From NCBI GenBank assembly GCA_002381805.1, contig DFXZ01000014.1, positions 146,941 through 210,940 of the forward strand: a stretch of 64,000 nt of DNA, given 5' to 3'. Positions 1 to 8,266 of this stretch are shown one piece after another. Below the pieces are notes generated by a model, which did not search any database, had not been told where the DNA came from, and was given only the letters and a program-made list of their open reading frames with translations. A program made the translations under genes and the position numbers. Source of the stretch: Bdellovibrio sp. UBA4095. GTDB lineage: Bacteria; Bdellovibrionota; Bdellovibrionia; Bdellovibrionales; Bdellovibrionaceae. Each line of letters starts with the position of its first letter. The stretch's first letter is position 1.

Positions 1-591
1 AATTCCAATAAACCAAATAGAGACGTTTAAGATGACAGATGTCACATAGGCGACAATGCTATTATCAGTCAGTGACGATGAGAACAAATCCATCGCGGTA
101 TATACTCCACCGACCAGGAAGATACCCAGGAAAGCAACCATCAAAGGTCCCCAATTTAGAGAAGCCAAAGTCGCTGTCGCCAAAGGATATGCCAACGCCA
201 ACATCACGATCCCGGCGACCGCACCAAGAGCCGCAAAGTATTTTCCGAGTACGATCTGTACGGAAGTCACTGGTGATGTCAGAAGAAGATCAAACGTCCT
301 TAGCTTTTTCTCCTCTGCAAAGAGCTTCATAGTTAAAGCGGGCACGACAAAAATTAACATCAAATTCAAATAAGAGAGTTGTCGCAAGAACACGCCATAG
401 TGAATGTTCAGTTGATTCTGAGGAATTCCCTGCTGCATAACGTAGTTCAGCAGTAACTGGGCAAACAAATCCAGCTGAATGGGGTAAACCCAACTAAAAA
501 CCAAGCTGACCATAAAACAAATGATCCAAAAAGTAGGATTCAAATAGAATCCTTTTAGTTCTTTTTTAAAAATCGTTAGAGTGCTGCTCAT
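1..591 (-). CDS. ABC transporter permease, GldF-like (3' end cut by window)
   Basis: Membrane subunit of an ABC-2 type exporter, truncated by the window edge after 197 codons. The start ATG at 591 overlaps the stop of the upstream ATPase gene by four bases (ATGA), so the two are translationally coupled. The N-terminus begins MSSTLTIFKKELKGFY, followed by a hydrophobic segment (about residues 20-36). Around residues 90-105 comes the cytoplasmic stretch EEKKLRTFDLLLTSPVT, typical of ABC-2 permeases related to GldF, then three further hydrophobic segments. The GldF/GldG family was first described in gliding motility, but many homologues export unknown substrates, so the cargo is not known. Confidence 0.85.
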   Translation of the reverse strand, partial: MSSTLTIFKKELKGFYLNPTFWIICFMVSLVFSWVYPIQLDLFAQLLLNYVMQQGIPQNQLNIHYGVFLRQLSYLNLMLIFVVPALTMKLFAEEKKLRTFDLLLTSPVTSVQIVLGKYFAALGAVAGIVMLALAYPLATATLASLNWGPLMVAFLGIFLVGGVYTAMDLFSSSLTDNSIVAYVTSVILNVSIWFIGI

Positions 592-1526
592 GCCTCACCT
601 CCTTGTTCCCCGTATGTCAGTTTGAGGAAGACATCTTCCAGATCAATCTTTGAAGGACTCAACTCAACCAAGCCATAACCTTTAGCAACAATGCTTGAAG
701 AAATTGCATCAACAACTTCGTCTCCGCCCTGCAGATCAATTTCCCAATCTTTTGCAGAAGTGCCCGCTTTCACCGAGATCACTTGGTTGATTTCACTAAG
801 AACGCTATGCAGATTTTCAGCATCCTTGCGTAGACGAATACGCAGGCGGCTTTTACCCTTATCCATCATTGCAAGATTATGAATGCTATCCTGTGCAACG
901 ATCTCTCCATGGTGAATGATGATAATCTTCTCGCAAGTCGCTTGAACCTCAGGAAGAATATGAGTGGACAGAATAATCGTATGCTGTCCTTTTAATTCTT
1001 TAATGAGGTCACGGATTTCTGCCACCTGCTTTGGATCCAGACCGACTGTAGGCTCATCCAAAATCAGAATTTCAGGATCAGACACGATGGCCTGAGCTAT
1101 TCCCACACGTTGTTTGAATCCTTTGGATAGATGCCCGATCAGTCGCTTCTGAACATCGCCCAAATGGGTTTTATCGATGGCATTATCGACATACTTTTCA
1201 ATCTTAGACTTTGGAACTTGCTTTAGAGCAGCGACGTACTGCAAATACTCCCGAACATACATATCAGAATAGACTGGGGGAGTTTCCGGCAAGTACCCGA
1301 TATGCTTTTTCACCTCGATTGGATTCACAAACACATCGTAACCAGCGACCGAGGCTTCGCCAGAGCTGGGTGCCATGAACCCAGTGATTATTTTCATAGT
1401 CGTGGATTTACCTGCTCCATTTGGACCCAAAAATCCAACGACATCACCTTTTTCGATCGAAAAGTTCAAATTATGGATGGCCCGTCGAGGACCATAATGC
1501 TTCGTTAGGTTTTTGACTTGAATCAT
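588..1526 (-). CDS. ABC transporter ATP-binding protein, GldA-like
   Basis: ATPase that would power the exporter encoded just downstream. The 312-residue protein has a Walker A motif (GPNGAGKST, about residues 35-43), the signature LSKGFKQRVGIAQA, Walker B ILILDEPTVGLD and the switch histidine in LSTHI. The C-terminal third (about 215-312) is an accessory domain like that of GldA/CcmA-type exporters. I chose the ATG at 1526 because AGAGGAG lies about seven bases upstream and the protein then starts MIQVKNLTKHYG. An in-frame upstream start at 1580 would add 18 unusual residues. The stop overlaps the permease start. Confidence 0.92.
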   Translation of the reverse strand: MIQVKNLTKHYGPRRAIHNLNFSIEKGDVVGFLGPNGAGKSTTMKIITGFMAPSSGEASVAGYDVFVNPIEVKKHIGYLPETPPVYSDMYVREYLQYVAALKQVPKSKIEKYVDNAIDKTHLGDVQKRLIGHLSKGFKQRVGIAQAIVSDPEILILDEPTVGLDPKQVAEIRDLIKELKGQHTIILSTHILPEVQATCEKIIIIHHGEIVAQDSIHNLAMMDKGKSRLRIRLRKDAENLHSVLSEINQVISVKAGTSAKDWEIDLQGGDEVVDAISSSIVAKGYGLVELSPSKIDLEDVFLKLTYGEQGGEA

Positions 1527-1585
1527 TGATTCTCCTCTAGTTGATGAGGAAAATTTTAGTCTGACTGGTGACTCAGTCAAGGTCC

Positions 1586-2848
1586 TTAGACATGACGCAA
1601 AGTAAAACTCAAAGTTCTTTCAGAATGATAGGTAACTCTCCCAAGCTTATCACCTTTGATGGGGCGTACGAATCGGCACTCAACGAATGCAACTGCTACT
1701 TTCTGCCCCAGCATGAGGCTTTTCGCTGAAAGTGACTCTTTAGCAACCCACTCGGCGACTTCCTGAATCTCCCTTTCACTGACCTCTTGATCTCTCTGTC
1801 GATGGATAATCGCGTGTGCGCCGGGGTAATCCTTTAAATGCAGCCAGTAGTCCCAGGCTTTCGCCTGACGAAGTAAAGCCATATTATCAGCTGCAGACTT
1901 ACCACAGTAGGCAATGACCCCCGACTCGAGGACTCGCTTTCGCCCTCGAGCTTCGGCCTTATGCATAAGATCGACCAGAGCATTCTTCTGAACTTTCGCT
2001 TTATAAGTTGCACGCTCTAACTTGCGGATTTCTTCCGCCAAAGAAAGCGCTCGAGCGCGAGCTCCTTCTTTTTTCTGCAAAAGTTGTTTTGCCTTGGAAA
2101 ATGAATGCTCAATATTCCAACTTAAACTCTGCTCTGGATTGACGAAGACCTTCAACTCCCCGGGTACTTCAAGATTCCCCAAAGTTTTGAGCGTCAAACC
2201 CACCTTAGACCACGTCTGATCTTCCGTGCTATCGATTTGTTTTTGAATTTCAGCGAGCGCCTTCTTCTTTTTTATCAGATCCTTTTGACGCTGTTTTTCC
2301 CACTGCGCGAGCGGATCCAGCGAATTTTTTTGAGGTGCGCTTTGCTCGCGCAACCACTCCTCCTGGACAACTTCGAGCGCCCTGGGCGGCGGCGGACTTT
2401 CAACAAGCGGCGGGGGCGACAATGGTAGTGGTTTATCCCACGAAATCTGTTTTCCACCTGCCCGAACAATCAGGTTCGCTTGCTTGGGAATAAGGCGAAT
2501 CTCCAGTTCACAGGTTTCACCATTCCCCACCAACTCCAGGGTAACAACCCTGCCCCATTGCTCTTGCAATGTCATGTGCGAGAAACGTAAGTTCCTAGCT
2601 CGGGAATTTAGAAATAAGCTGACGGGTTTTCCTTTGGGACTTTTTCTAAATGGACATCGGTCTTTAAACAGTAAGAACATCGGACTTTGGGGAACGAGGT
2701 CCAGAATCAACCAAAAGTGACCTGCGCCATGGAAGCCCAAAGCCAATCCTCGATCGTTGGCCAGGACGTCTTGGAGCTGGGCCCCCGCAAGGCACGAGCT
2801 GAAAGTCGTAACAAAGTTCTGAAGTTCCTGCTGGGTAAGAGCTTTCAT
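1586..2848 (-). CDS. NFACT-domain protein, shortened RqcH/Rqc2 relative
   Basis: Member of the NFACT family, which binds stalled 50S-peptidyl-tRNA complexes in ribosome quality control (RqcH, Rqc2). The N-terminal 140 residues resemble NFACT-N, followed by a Pro-rich linker, a coiled coil (about 185-300) and a C-terminal NFACT-R/DUF814 domain with DYWLHLKDYPGAHAIIHR. At 420 residues it is well short of the roughly 570 usual for RqcH, mainly because the middle helix-hairpin-helix part is reduced. Where RqcH carries an Asp-Arg pair needed for alanine tailing, this protein reads WGRVV, with Gly in place of Asp. Binding may be kept while tailing is changed, which is inference. The ABC ATPase gene lies 59 bases downstream on the same strand. 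Confidence 0.75.
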   Translation of the reverse strand: MKALTQQELQNFVTTFSSCLAGAQLQDVLANDRGLALGFHGAGHFWLILDLVPQSPMFLLFKDRCPFRKSPKGKPVSLFLNSRARNLRFSHMTLQEQWGRVVTLELVGNGETCELEIRLIPKQANLIVRAGGKQISWDKPLPLSPPPLVESPPPPRALEVVQEEWLREQSAPQKNSLDPLAQWEKQRQKDLIKKKKALAEIQKQIDSTEDQTWSKVGLTLKTLGNLEVPGELKVFVNPEQSLSWNIEHSFSKAKQLLQKKEGARARALSLAEEIRKLERATYKAKVQKNALVDLMHKAEARGRKRVLESGVIAYCGKSAADNMALLRQAKAWDYWLHLKDYPGAHAIIHRQRDQEVSEREIQEVAEWVAKESLSAKSLMLGQKVAVAFVECRFVRPIKGDKLGRVTYHSERTLSFTLRHV

Positions 2849-2927
2849 GGGCCCATACTGTCATTCTTTAGGCCAAATTTCCATCAGGATACTCAGATTC
2901 TTCGGTTTTTGACCGATAAATTTCCTG

Positions 2928-3200
2928 ATGACAACAGAAACCTTACTCAAAATAGTCGAAACTCAGCTTCAAGAAACTTCGAACATGAAGGAGAAATCCT
3001 CGGATTTCATCCGCAAAGTCGTTCATCTTTATACATTAAGGCTCATTAAAGGTGGCACGACGATACCTGTGGATTTCATTCAGGATGTTTTAGAGGACAT
3101 CGAGAACGATGCCATCGAAATTTTCCGCAAAAAAACCTATGGCTATCTTACCCTTGAAGAATACCGCCGACACAAATTTAAACAAAAGAATGACAACTAG
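2928..3200 (+). CDS. Hypothetical protein, 90 aa
   Basis: Small soluble protein of unrecognised family, charged and probably helical, with MTTETLLKIVETQLQE at the start and a Lys/Asn-rich tail. An in-frame internal ATG at residue 20 is an alternative start, and no strong ribosome-binding site is visible for either. The gene diverges from the NFACT gene. Its stop shares a CTAG with the stop of the tiny minus-strand frame at 3197-3268. Amino-acid composition looks like a real protein, but the coding call is moderate. Confidence 0.5.
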   Translation: MTTETLLKIVETQLQETSNMKEKSSDFIRKVVHLYTLRLIKGGTTIPVDFIQDVLEDIENDAIEIFRKKTYGYLTLEEYRRHKFKQKNDN

Positions 3201-3268
3201 GGGACTTGAGCAACGACGATAAGAGTTGTCGCAATCAGGTAGCAAGTAATAGCGAACAGAGATCTCAT
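3197..3268 (-). CDS. Possible 23-aa hydrophobic peptide
   Basis: A 23-codon frame reads MRSLFAITCYLIATTLIVVAQVP. It has one hydrophobic core flanked by an Arg near the N-terminus, like a single membrane span or a bare signal sequence. AAAGGAG lies six bases before the ATG. It overlaps the stop codon of the convergent 90-aa gene. No family is recognised, and the strong ribosome-binding site is the main support. Confidence 0.4.
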   Translation of the reverse strand: MRSLFAITCYLIATTLIVVAQVP

Positions 3269-3350
3269 AGATGGCTCCTTTTTTTATTAGTGAGGCCATT
3301 CTAGAAAAAAAATTTTCTAACTTTAACTTTCAGTTCTGACATCTGTCTTC

Positions 3351-4241
3351 TTACAGATTAGACTTTTCAATTGTCGCAAAATAGAGCGGACCAAAGCCAC
3401 AGCGATCCGGCAGATAAGCCACACCATACTCTGTCTTTTCTCCGCCTACCCCGACAGGTGACGGCAGCAGCCGAACTTTGTCTTTCTTTTTCTTAAGCAG
3501 CTTGCCGACAACACCATCATTTTCTATGGGACTAATGGAGCATGTCGAATAAACGATTCTGCCCCCAGGGCGAACCGCTAAGTAAGCTGCACTTAACAAC
3601 GAGTATTGGCGAGTTGCCAAATGTTCGGTCCTTCGCACAGACCACTCATTTTGAGCAGTGGCATTTTCAAGAATATGTCGCTCCCCAGAGCAAGGTGCAT
3701 CCAACAGAATTCTGTCGAAGCTATCGGGTTCTTTTAGTCCAAACTGCACGCCATCTTTACCCGTGACCCAAACTCGATCTCGAATATGTCGCGGGACATA
3801 TTGTTGAATCACCTTCTTGAGTCTCTCCCGGCGCTCTGGAGACAGGTCATTACAAAAAATCTCACCTTGAGTGCGTAGCGCCTCTATCAATACTAAACTC
3901 TTACCACCAGGAGCCGCACACATGTCGAGCAAACGATCACCCTCTTGAACTTCAAGTGCTCTTGCGACCATGACACTGGCTGGATCCATAATGTAGATAT
4001 CAAGAAGTTCATCTTGATTCCGATGAGGCTGCAAGGTCTCTTCAACTGGAATCCAGTAACAGTTCGGCAACTCCGGGTTAACCTTAAAGTTCTGCCACGG
4101 TCGACCCGCTTCTTCAATTGTCCATAAATTCTTCCGAGCAACCTGTTGCTCCCCTTTCAGAAGGGCTTGGTAAAGAGCTGGCCAGCGGTCTTTATAGATA
4201 TTTTGAAAATACAAATAAAATGGATGCGTCTCGGAGATCAT
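3351..4241 (-). CDS. RsmB/NOP2-family RNA m5C methyltransferase
   Basis: Predicted S-adenosylmethionine-dependent cytosine-C5 RNA methyltransferase, 296 residues. Visible motifs are SAM-binding LDMCAAPGGKSLVL (about 104-117), DAPCSGERH with the motif-IV cysteine (about 180-188), and STCSISPIEND with the catalytic motif-VI cysteine. The DAPCSGERH context resembles NSUN4-like members more than RsmB, and no N-terminal NusB-like domain is present. The substrate (rRNA or tRNA) cannot be read from sequence. It ends the run phoU-phoB-phoR and starts 17 bases after phoR, so it may be cotranscribed although unrelated in function. Confidence 0.88.
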   Translation of the reverse strand: MISETHPFYLYFQNIYKDRWPALYQALLKGEQQVARKNLWTIEEAGRPWQNFKVNPELPNCYWIPVEETLQPHRNQDELLDIYIMDPASVMVARALEVQEGDRLLDMCAAPGGKSLVLIEALRTQGEIFCNDLSPERRERLKKVIQQYVPRHIRDRVWVTGKDGVQFGLKEPDSFDRILLDAPCSGERHILENATAQNEWSVRRTEHLATRQYSLLSAAYLAVRPGGRIVYSTCSISPIENDGVVGKLLKKKKDKVRLLPSPVGVGGEKTEYGVAYLPDRCGFGPLYFATIEKSNL

Positions 4242-4258
4242 TTTTCAACAAGTCCTCT

Positions 4259-5680
4259 TTACGGGAATCTACAGACAAACTCGCAACCTTTATTAGGACC
4301 GCTATTCAGTGAGACAGTCCCGCCATGACTTTGCATGATATGTTTGACTATAGCAAGGCCAAGCCCAGTTCCACCAGCATCTCGAGTGCGCCCTTTATCA
4401 ATTCGATAGAAACGTTCGAACAGACGATCGATATGCTCGGCGGGAATTCCCGGTCCGTCATCGATTACTCGCAAAACCACCGAACCATCGACATCATTAC
4501 TCCATCGAATCTGAACCGTTTTTCCAGAAGGAATAAATTTGATGGCATTGGAAACCAGGTTGCGCAGAACCTGTTCCACTTTTCGAGCATCTGCCATGAA
4601 AGGTGGAATTTCACCAACGACTCGAATAGCGATAGACTTTTCCGCAGCCATCACCGCCAACTCAGATGCAATTTGTTCCGAAATCTGCAGTGGATTCACC
4701 ATTTCCAAACGTAGCTCAGAGTGGGACTCCAAAGTACTTAAACTAAGAAGATCGTTTACCAGATCCATCAAACGGTCGACATTTCTTGAAACAATGTCGA
4801 GGAAGCGTCCCGCTTGATCGATCTGACCGCTTTTCAGATCCTCTTTTAAGGTATCGACGTAACCTTTAATCGAAGTCAACGGCGTGCGAAGCTCATGAGA
4901 TGCATTTCCTACGAAATCAATTCGAATCTGTTCGGCTTTTTTGAGTTCAGTGATATCGTGGAACACACCGACCACACCATAAATTTCTCGAGTCTTACTG
5001 TTACGGACCGGACTGACGGAAACTACGAAAAATCGAGGTTGATTGTCCACACGGGTCTGCAGCTTGATCGTAAAACGATGACCACGCCCCTGTTCGATGG
5101 TTTTACCAAAGCCCTCTAACACGTCGGAAGACCGAATGGCATCCTTCAATCGTAGGTTGGGCAACTGAATTTGCTCAGGCCCCAAAAATTGGGCAGCAAA
5201 CTGAGAATTAAAATAGAGAATCTTTTCATCAAGACCTACACTGATCAATCCCTCTGCCAAAGCGCTCACGAAGGCTTGGGATTCTTCCTGAGCCTGGAGA
5301 AACTGAGCCTTACGTCTCTTCATTTTTCGATGAATTCTATTTAAGGCGATATCAAGCTCTGACAGATCATTTGTTTCATCATCAAGCAGATCTTCACCTT
5401 CGGAGTCGACTAAACTTCCGTAGATTCTTTTATTCGAAATTCTAAGCGCTTTTAAAATGACTTTATGAATAGGTCGAGTCAGACGGTAAGAAGTAAAAGC
5501 TGCCACCAGAATACTAAAGATTGCAAAGTTAAGGAGAGCTTCATTGTAAACAAATGACGGAACTTGATACCGAAGGTCGATGACTACAAAAATCACCAAA
5601 AACAGGAGATTGAAAGCAATTAGCTGTGAGAAAAAAAACTTCCAATAGACTTGCCAGGGAAATCGGATAAATCGCTTCAT
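4259..5680 (-). CDS. phoR: Sensor histidine kinase PhoR
   Basis: Membrane sensor kinase, 473 residues, predicted to phosphorylate PhoB under phosphate limitation. Two membrane segments lie near the N-terminus (about 12-35 and 45-65), then a HAMP-like linker, a coiled coil, a PAS domain (about 130-245), a HisKA box with NASHELRTPLTSIKGYVDTL, and an ATPase domain with N box (RNLVSNAIKF), DDGPGIP and GGTGLGLAIVK. The start overlaps the phoB stop by four bases (ATGA), and PhoU is encoded just before PhoB. Those neighbours support PhoR over other kinases of the same architecture. Confidence 0.9.
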   Translation of the reverse strand: MKRFIRFPWQVYWKFFFSQLIAFNLLFLVIFVVIDLRYQVPSFVYNEALLNFAIFSILVAAFTSYRLTRPIHKVILKALRISNKRIYGSLVDSEGEDLLDDETNDLSELDIALNRIHRKMKRRKAQFLQAQEESQAFVSALAEGLISVGLDEKILYFNSQFAAQFLGPEQIQLPNLRLKDAIRSSDVLEGFGKTIEQGRGHRFTIKLQTRVDNQPRFFVVSVSPVRNSKTREIYGVVGVFHDITELKKAEQIRIDFVGNASHELRTPLTSIKGYVDTLKEDLKSGQIDQAGRFLDIVSRNVDRLMDLVNDLLSLSTLESHSELRLEMVNPLQISEQIASELAVMAAEKSIAIRVVGEIPPFMADARKVEQVLRNLVSNAIKFIPSGKTVQIRWSNDVDGSVVLRVIDDGPGIPAEHIDRLFERFYRIDKGRTRDAGGTGLGLAIVKHIMQSHGGTVSLNSGPNKGCEFVCRFP

Positions 5681-6390
5681 GCGATATCTACTTTAACCCG
5701 ATATCCTACTCCGCGGATAGTCTCAATTCGATCTCCCCACTCACCTAACTTCTTGCGTAAACCAAATATATGAGTGTCGATAGTTCGACCCACCACGTTG
5801 ATTCCTTCGCCCTGGATATTTTCGATCAACTGCTCTCGAGTTAAAACGCACCCTTGGTTTTGCACCAAACTGCCGAGCAATTTAAATTCTGATGGAGTCA
5901 GATGCAAGACCTCACCTTTATGGGAAATCTCATAAGTCTTAAAATTCATGCGCAGTCCCGACAGTTGGACCTCCGCTTCATCGCCAGCAGTCCCTTGGGG
6001 TTTTTGCAGGCGACGAATCAAGGCTTTGACTCGGGCAACGAACACAGCCGGATTAAATGGTTTGGTGATATAGTCGTCAGCACCTCTTTCCAATCCCATT
6101 ATAATATCTTGTGGTTCTGTTTTCGCTGTAACCATGAGAATGGCTGACTGATCGTGAAGTTTTTTAATCTCTCCGACAATGTCAACACCGCTAAGGCCCG
6201 GCAGCATCCAATCAAGAACGATAAGTTGGAAGCTGTTCTTATTCAGTTCAGTCATGGCATCTTCGGCAGAACCGCATTCAGTTACGCGGTAACCCTGTCG
6301 CAAAAGATGAAGAGCCATAAGCTCACGGATTTCTTGCTCATCTTCCACCACCAAAACCTGAACTAGATTCTCAGCCAAATTTTCCCCCAT
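5677..6390 (-). CDS. phoB: Response regulator PhoB
   Basis: OmpR/PhoB-class DNA-binding response regulator, 237 residues. The receiver domain (about 10-125) has acidic residues VVEDEQEI, phospho-acceptor Asp in LIVLDWMLPG (about 57) and the conserved Lys in TKPFNP. The C-terminal winged helix (about 140-235) contains LTPSEFKLLGSL and RTIDTHIFGLRKKLG, typical of PhoB. The gene overlaps phoU by 20 bases at its start and phoR by four at its end, forming phoU-phoB-phoR. It would activate Pho-regulon promoters through direct-repeat boxes, and one candidate box lies upstream of phoU. Confidence 0.92.
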   Translation of the reverse strand: MGENLAENLVQVLVVEDEQEIRELMALHLLRQGYRVTECGSAEDAMTELNKNSFQLIVLDWMLPGLSGVDIVGEIKKLHDQSAILMVTAKTEPQDIIMGLERGADDYITKPFNPAVFVARVKALIRRLQKPQGTAGDEAEVQLSGLRMNFKTYEISHKGEVLHLTPSEFKLLGSLVQNQGCVLTREQLIENIQGEGINVVGRTIDTHIFGLRKKLGEWGDRIETIRGVGYRVKVDIA

Positions 6391-7033
6391 GCCTAATATC
6401 TTTTCCTGTGAATGCGAAAATCACATCTTCTGCAATATTTGTCGCATGATCACCTAAACGCTCTAAATTTCGTGCAATTAAAATCAGATCTAAACCGGCC
6501 TCGACATCATCAGACGCCGTTTTCATATGGGCCATCACATCCTGATAAACTTTGTTTTTCAGTCCATCGATCTCGTCGTCCATCTTTAAGATTTCACGTG
6601 CTTTTTCGACATCACCGCGCACGAAGCTGTCAAGGGAGCCCTTGACCATTCGACCAGCAATCTCCGACATTTTTTGAATATCATTAAGCTGTCGAATAGG
6701 GTTCCGGCCCAAATAGTCTCTGCCCGAATATGAAATATTAACCGCCTGGTCTCCCATGCGCTCCAGATCATTGTTGATCTTAATAATTGAAATGATCATA
6801 CGCAGATCCCGCGCTACAGGCCCTTGTTTCGCGAGAAGGTTCATACAAGCCTGGTCGACCTTAATATGCTCCTCGTTGATTTTCTTTTCTATTTCATGAA
6901 CTTCTTTAAACAAATTTAGATCGCGAGACAAAAGAGCCGCTGTAGCTTGAGCAAGAGATTTCTCTACGTGTCCACCCATAAGAAGAATCATTTTTTTCAA
7001 ATCTTCCATTTGTGTGTCGATCGCTCTTTCCAT
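6371..7033 (-). CDS. phoU: Phosphate signalling regulator PhoU
   Basis: PhoU-family protein, 220 residues, all-helical, with two three-helix repeats. Metal-binding-type motifs are visible as NDLERMGDQAVNIS (about 89-102) and RNLERLGDHATNIAED (about 190-205). PhoU restrains PhoR signalling and phosphate uptake when phosphate is ample. Here it is the first gene of the phoU-phoB-phoR operon, whereas in E. coli it follows pstSCAB. No pst transporter genes lie in the window. A Pho-box-like repeat and a TATACT element lie in the 127 bases upstream. Confidence 0.93.
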   Translation of the reverse strand: MERAIDTQMEDLKKMILLMGGHVEKSLAQATAALLSRDLNLFKEVHEIEKKINEEHIKVDQACMNLLAKQGPVARDLRMIISIIKINNDLERMGDQAVNISYSGRDYLGRNPIRQLNDIQKMSEIAGRMVKGSLDSFVRGDVEKAREILKMDDEIDGLKNKVYQDVMAHMKTASDDVEAGLDLILIARNLERLGDHATNIAEDVIFAFTGKDIRHGGKFG

Positions 7034-7074
7034 GACATTTTTCCTTAGCGCTTGGCTTGGTTATAACGACTTAA

Positions 7075-7131
7075 AGTATAAAGACACCGCTTAACACGGC
7101 ATCTCTCGAGTATCTAACAGAATCTTAACAC
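7075..7131 (-). promoter_or_regulatory. Candidate Pho box and -10 upstream of phoU
   Basis: Read on the minus strand, GTGTTAA-GATT-CTGTTAG (7131 to 7114) has two 7-base half-sites 11 bases apart, close to the CTGTCAT-N4-CTGTCA plan of PhoB boxes but with T for C. A third GTGTTAA lies at 7097-7091, and TATACT at 7080-7075 could be the -10. The -35 position is poor (GATGCC), as expected for an activated promoter. PhoB binding is inferred, not shown. Confidence 0.45.
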
Positions 7132-7160
7132 TTTTCCGACCGACCACAAATAATTAGCGA

Positions 7161-8213
7161 TCAGAATTGGACTTGGGCAGACAGTTGAACTCTTGAAAGG
7201 GCTCGCTTGCCCGGAGCAAAATCTTTCCCATACTGGGTATAATCATAGGAAAGAGCGGTTCGAACATCTGGCTGAACTTTATAGGCAAGCGCAACTAAAG
7301 CCGTTTGTAATTCCTTATTATTTTGCCCTTGAGCTGGATTCAAGTAATCGTATCGAATAAGAACTTCAGCTTTAGGACCAGTGGACTTAACAACAAAAAG
7401 ACTGCCCGCCCACCCTCGGACCGCTTGCCCCGTTAAGTCTGTCACATCGACCCCTTCGGCCATTTCTAATGCCGTCAGGGCATCAGCGGGATCTCGGGCG
7501 CCCAAGTACTCGATACCGACCATCATTTGATCAGCACACTGATATGTTAAAAGTGCCTGGATTCGCTCTTTGAGCGCCAGATCAGATCCATACTGATCGT
7601 AGTGACCTCTTAAATAATTTAGCGAAAGCGTCCACTGCAAAGCTTTAAGTCGAAGCAACAGTGCTGCATCTTTGTGAGGACTATTCTCTTGCTCGGCTCG
7701 ACCTGCGCCATTGGTTAAGGTTAATGCCCACTCTCCCCAATTCCTCGGAAGCTCAGACATAAAGGATGCGCCCAGGTCAGAAACGGAAAGATATTTCCAT
7801 TTTTCGGTAATGGCCCAGCCTTGCGGTCCTATGAAACGATAAGAATAAGCTTCATATTGAGCTTCTTGCCAGGGCTGAGGCAAAAGGCCCACTCGCAGAA
7901 CATGGAGGCTTTGAAATGGACTGATCAGATCCAGGTGTGCCTCTCTCACACCCATCGCGAATCTATCTGCAGAGGTCTCACTTTGCTCAGAACCTTCGAT
8001 GCGAATATAAAAAGCATCACCAGCGATGAGGGGGAGATTCACATCGAGAAACAGCGAAGGAATCCTCACGGCGGAATTACCACGCTCCCCGGTCGGCAGA
8101 TCCATAACTTCCAAAGCCATGTCGATCTCGCCACTAAATGCTGTATCTGCCAGGGTGCCAGCTTGCGCAGAGACAAAGCTGGAAAATAATAGAATCAAAA
8201 GGAATTTTTCCAT
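7161..8213 (-). CDS. Outer-membrane porin-like beta-barrel protein
   Basis: Exported 350-residue protein with a signal peptide (MEKFLLILLFSSFVSAQA) and alternating hydrophobic strands through to a C-terminal Phe (QLSAQVQF), the usual outer-membrane barrel ending. The pattern resembles the phosphate-selective porin O/P superfamily, with segments such as HVLRVGLLPQPWQEAQYEAYSYRF split across strands. It lies between phoU and ppx, so phosphate or polyphosphate uptake is a reasonable guess from context. It is convergent with nothing and lies 127 bases upstream of phoU on the same strand. Substrate specificity cannot be read. Confidence 0.75.
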   Translation of the reverse strand: MEKFLLILLFSSFVSAQAGTLADTAFSGEIDMALEVMDLPTGERGNSAVRIPSLFLDVNLPLIAGDAFYIRIEGSEQSETSADRFAMGVREAHLDLISPFQSLHVLRVGLLPQPWQEAQYEAYSYRFIGPQGWAITEKWKYLSVSDLGASFMSELPRNWGEWALTLTNGAGRAEQENSPHKDAALLLRLKALQWTLSLNYLRGHYDQYGSDLALKERIQALLTYQCADQMMVGIEYLGARDPADALTALEMAEGVDVTDLTGQAVRGWAGSLFVVKSTGPKAEVLIRYDYLNPAQGQNNKELQTALVALAYKVQPDVRTALSYDYTQYGKDFAPGKRALSRVQLSAQVQF

Positions 8214-8266
8214 GTTCTCTATGCTGCCATTTTAATATACTAATGCCAAGCAAGGAGAAGTTTAGC

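Noticed and set aside
2687..3049. 120-codon plus-strand frame across the NFACT gene start
   Set aside because: It is mostly antisense to the NFACT gene and out of frame with the better 90-aa candidate; composition is not protein-like.
8243..8266. ATG at 8243 as the ppx start
   Set aside because: It has no ribosome-binding site, and a TATACT element just upstream would start transcription after it; TTG 8267 has AAGGAG at good spacing.
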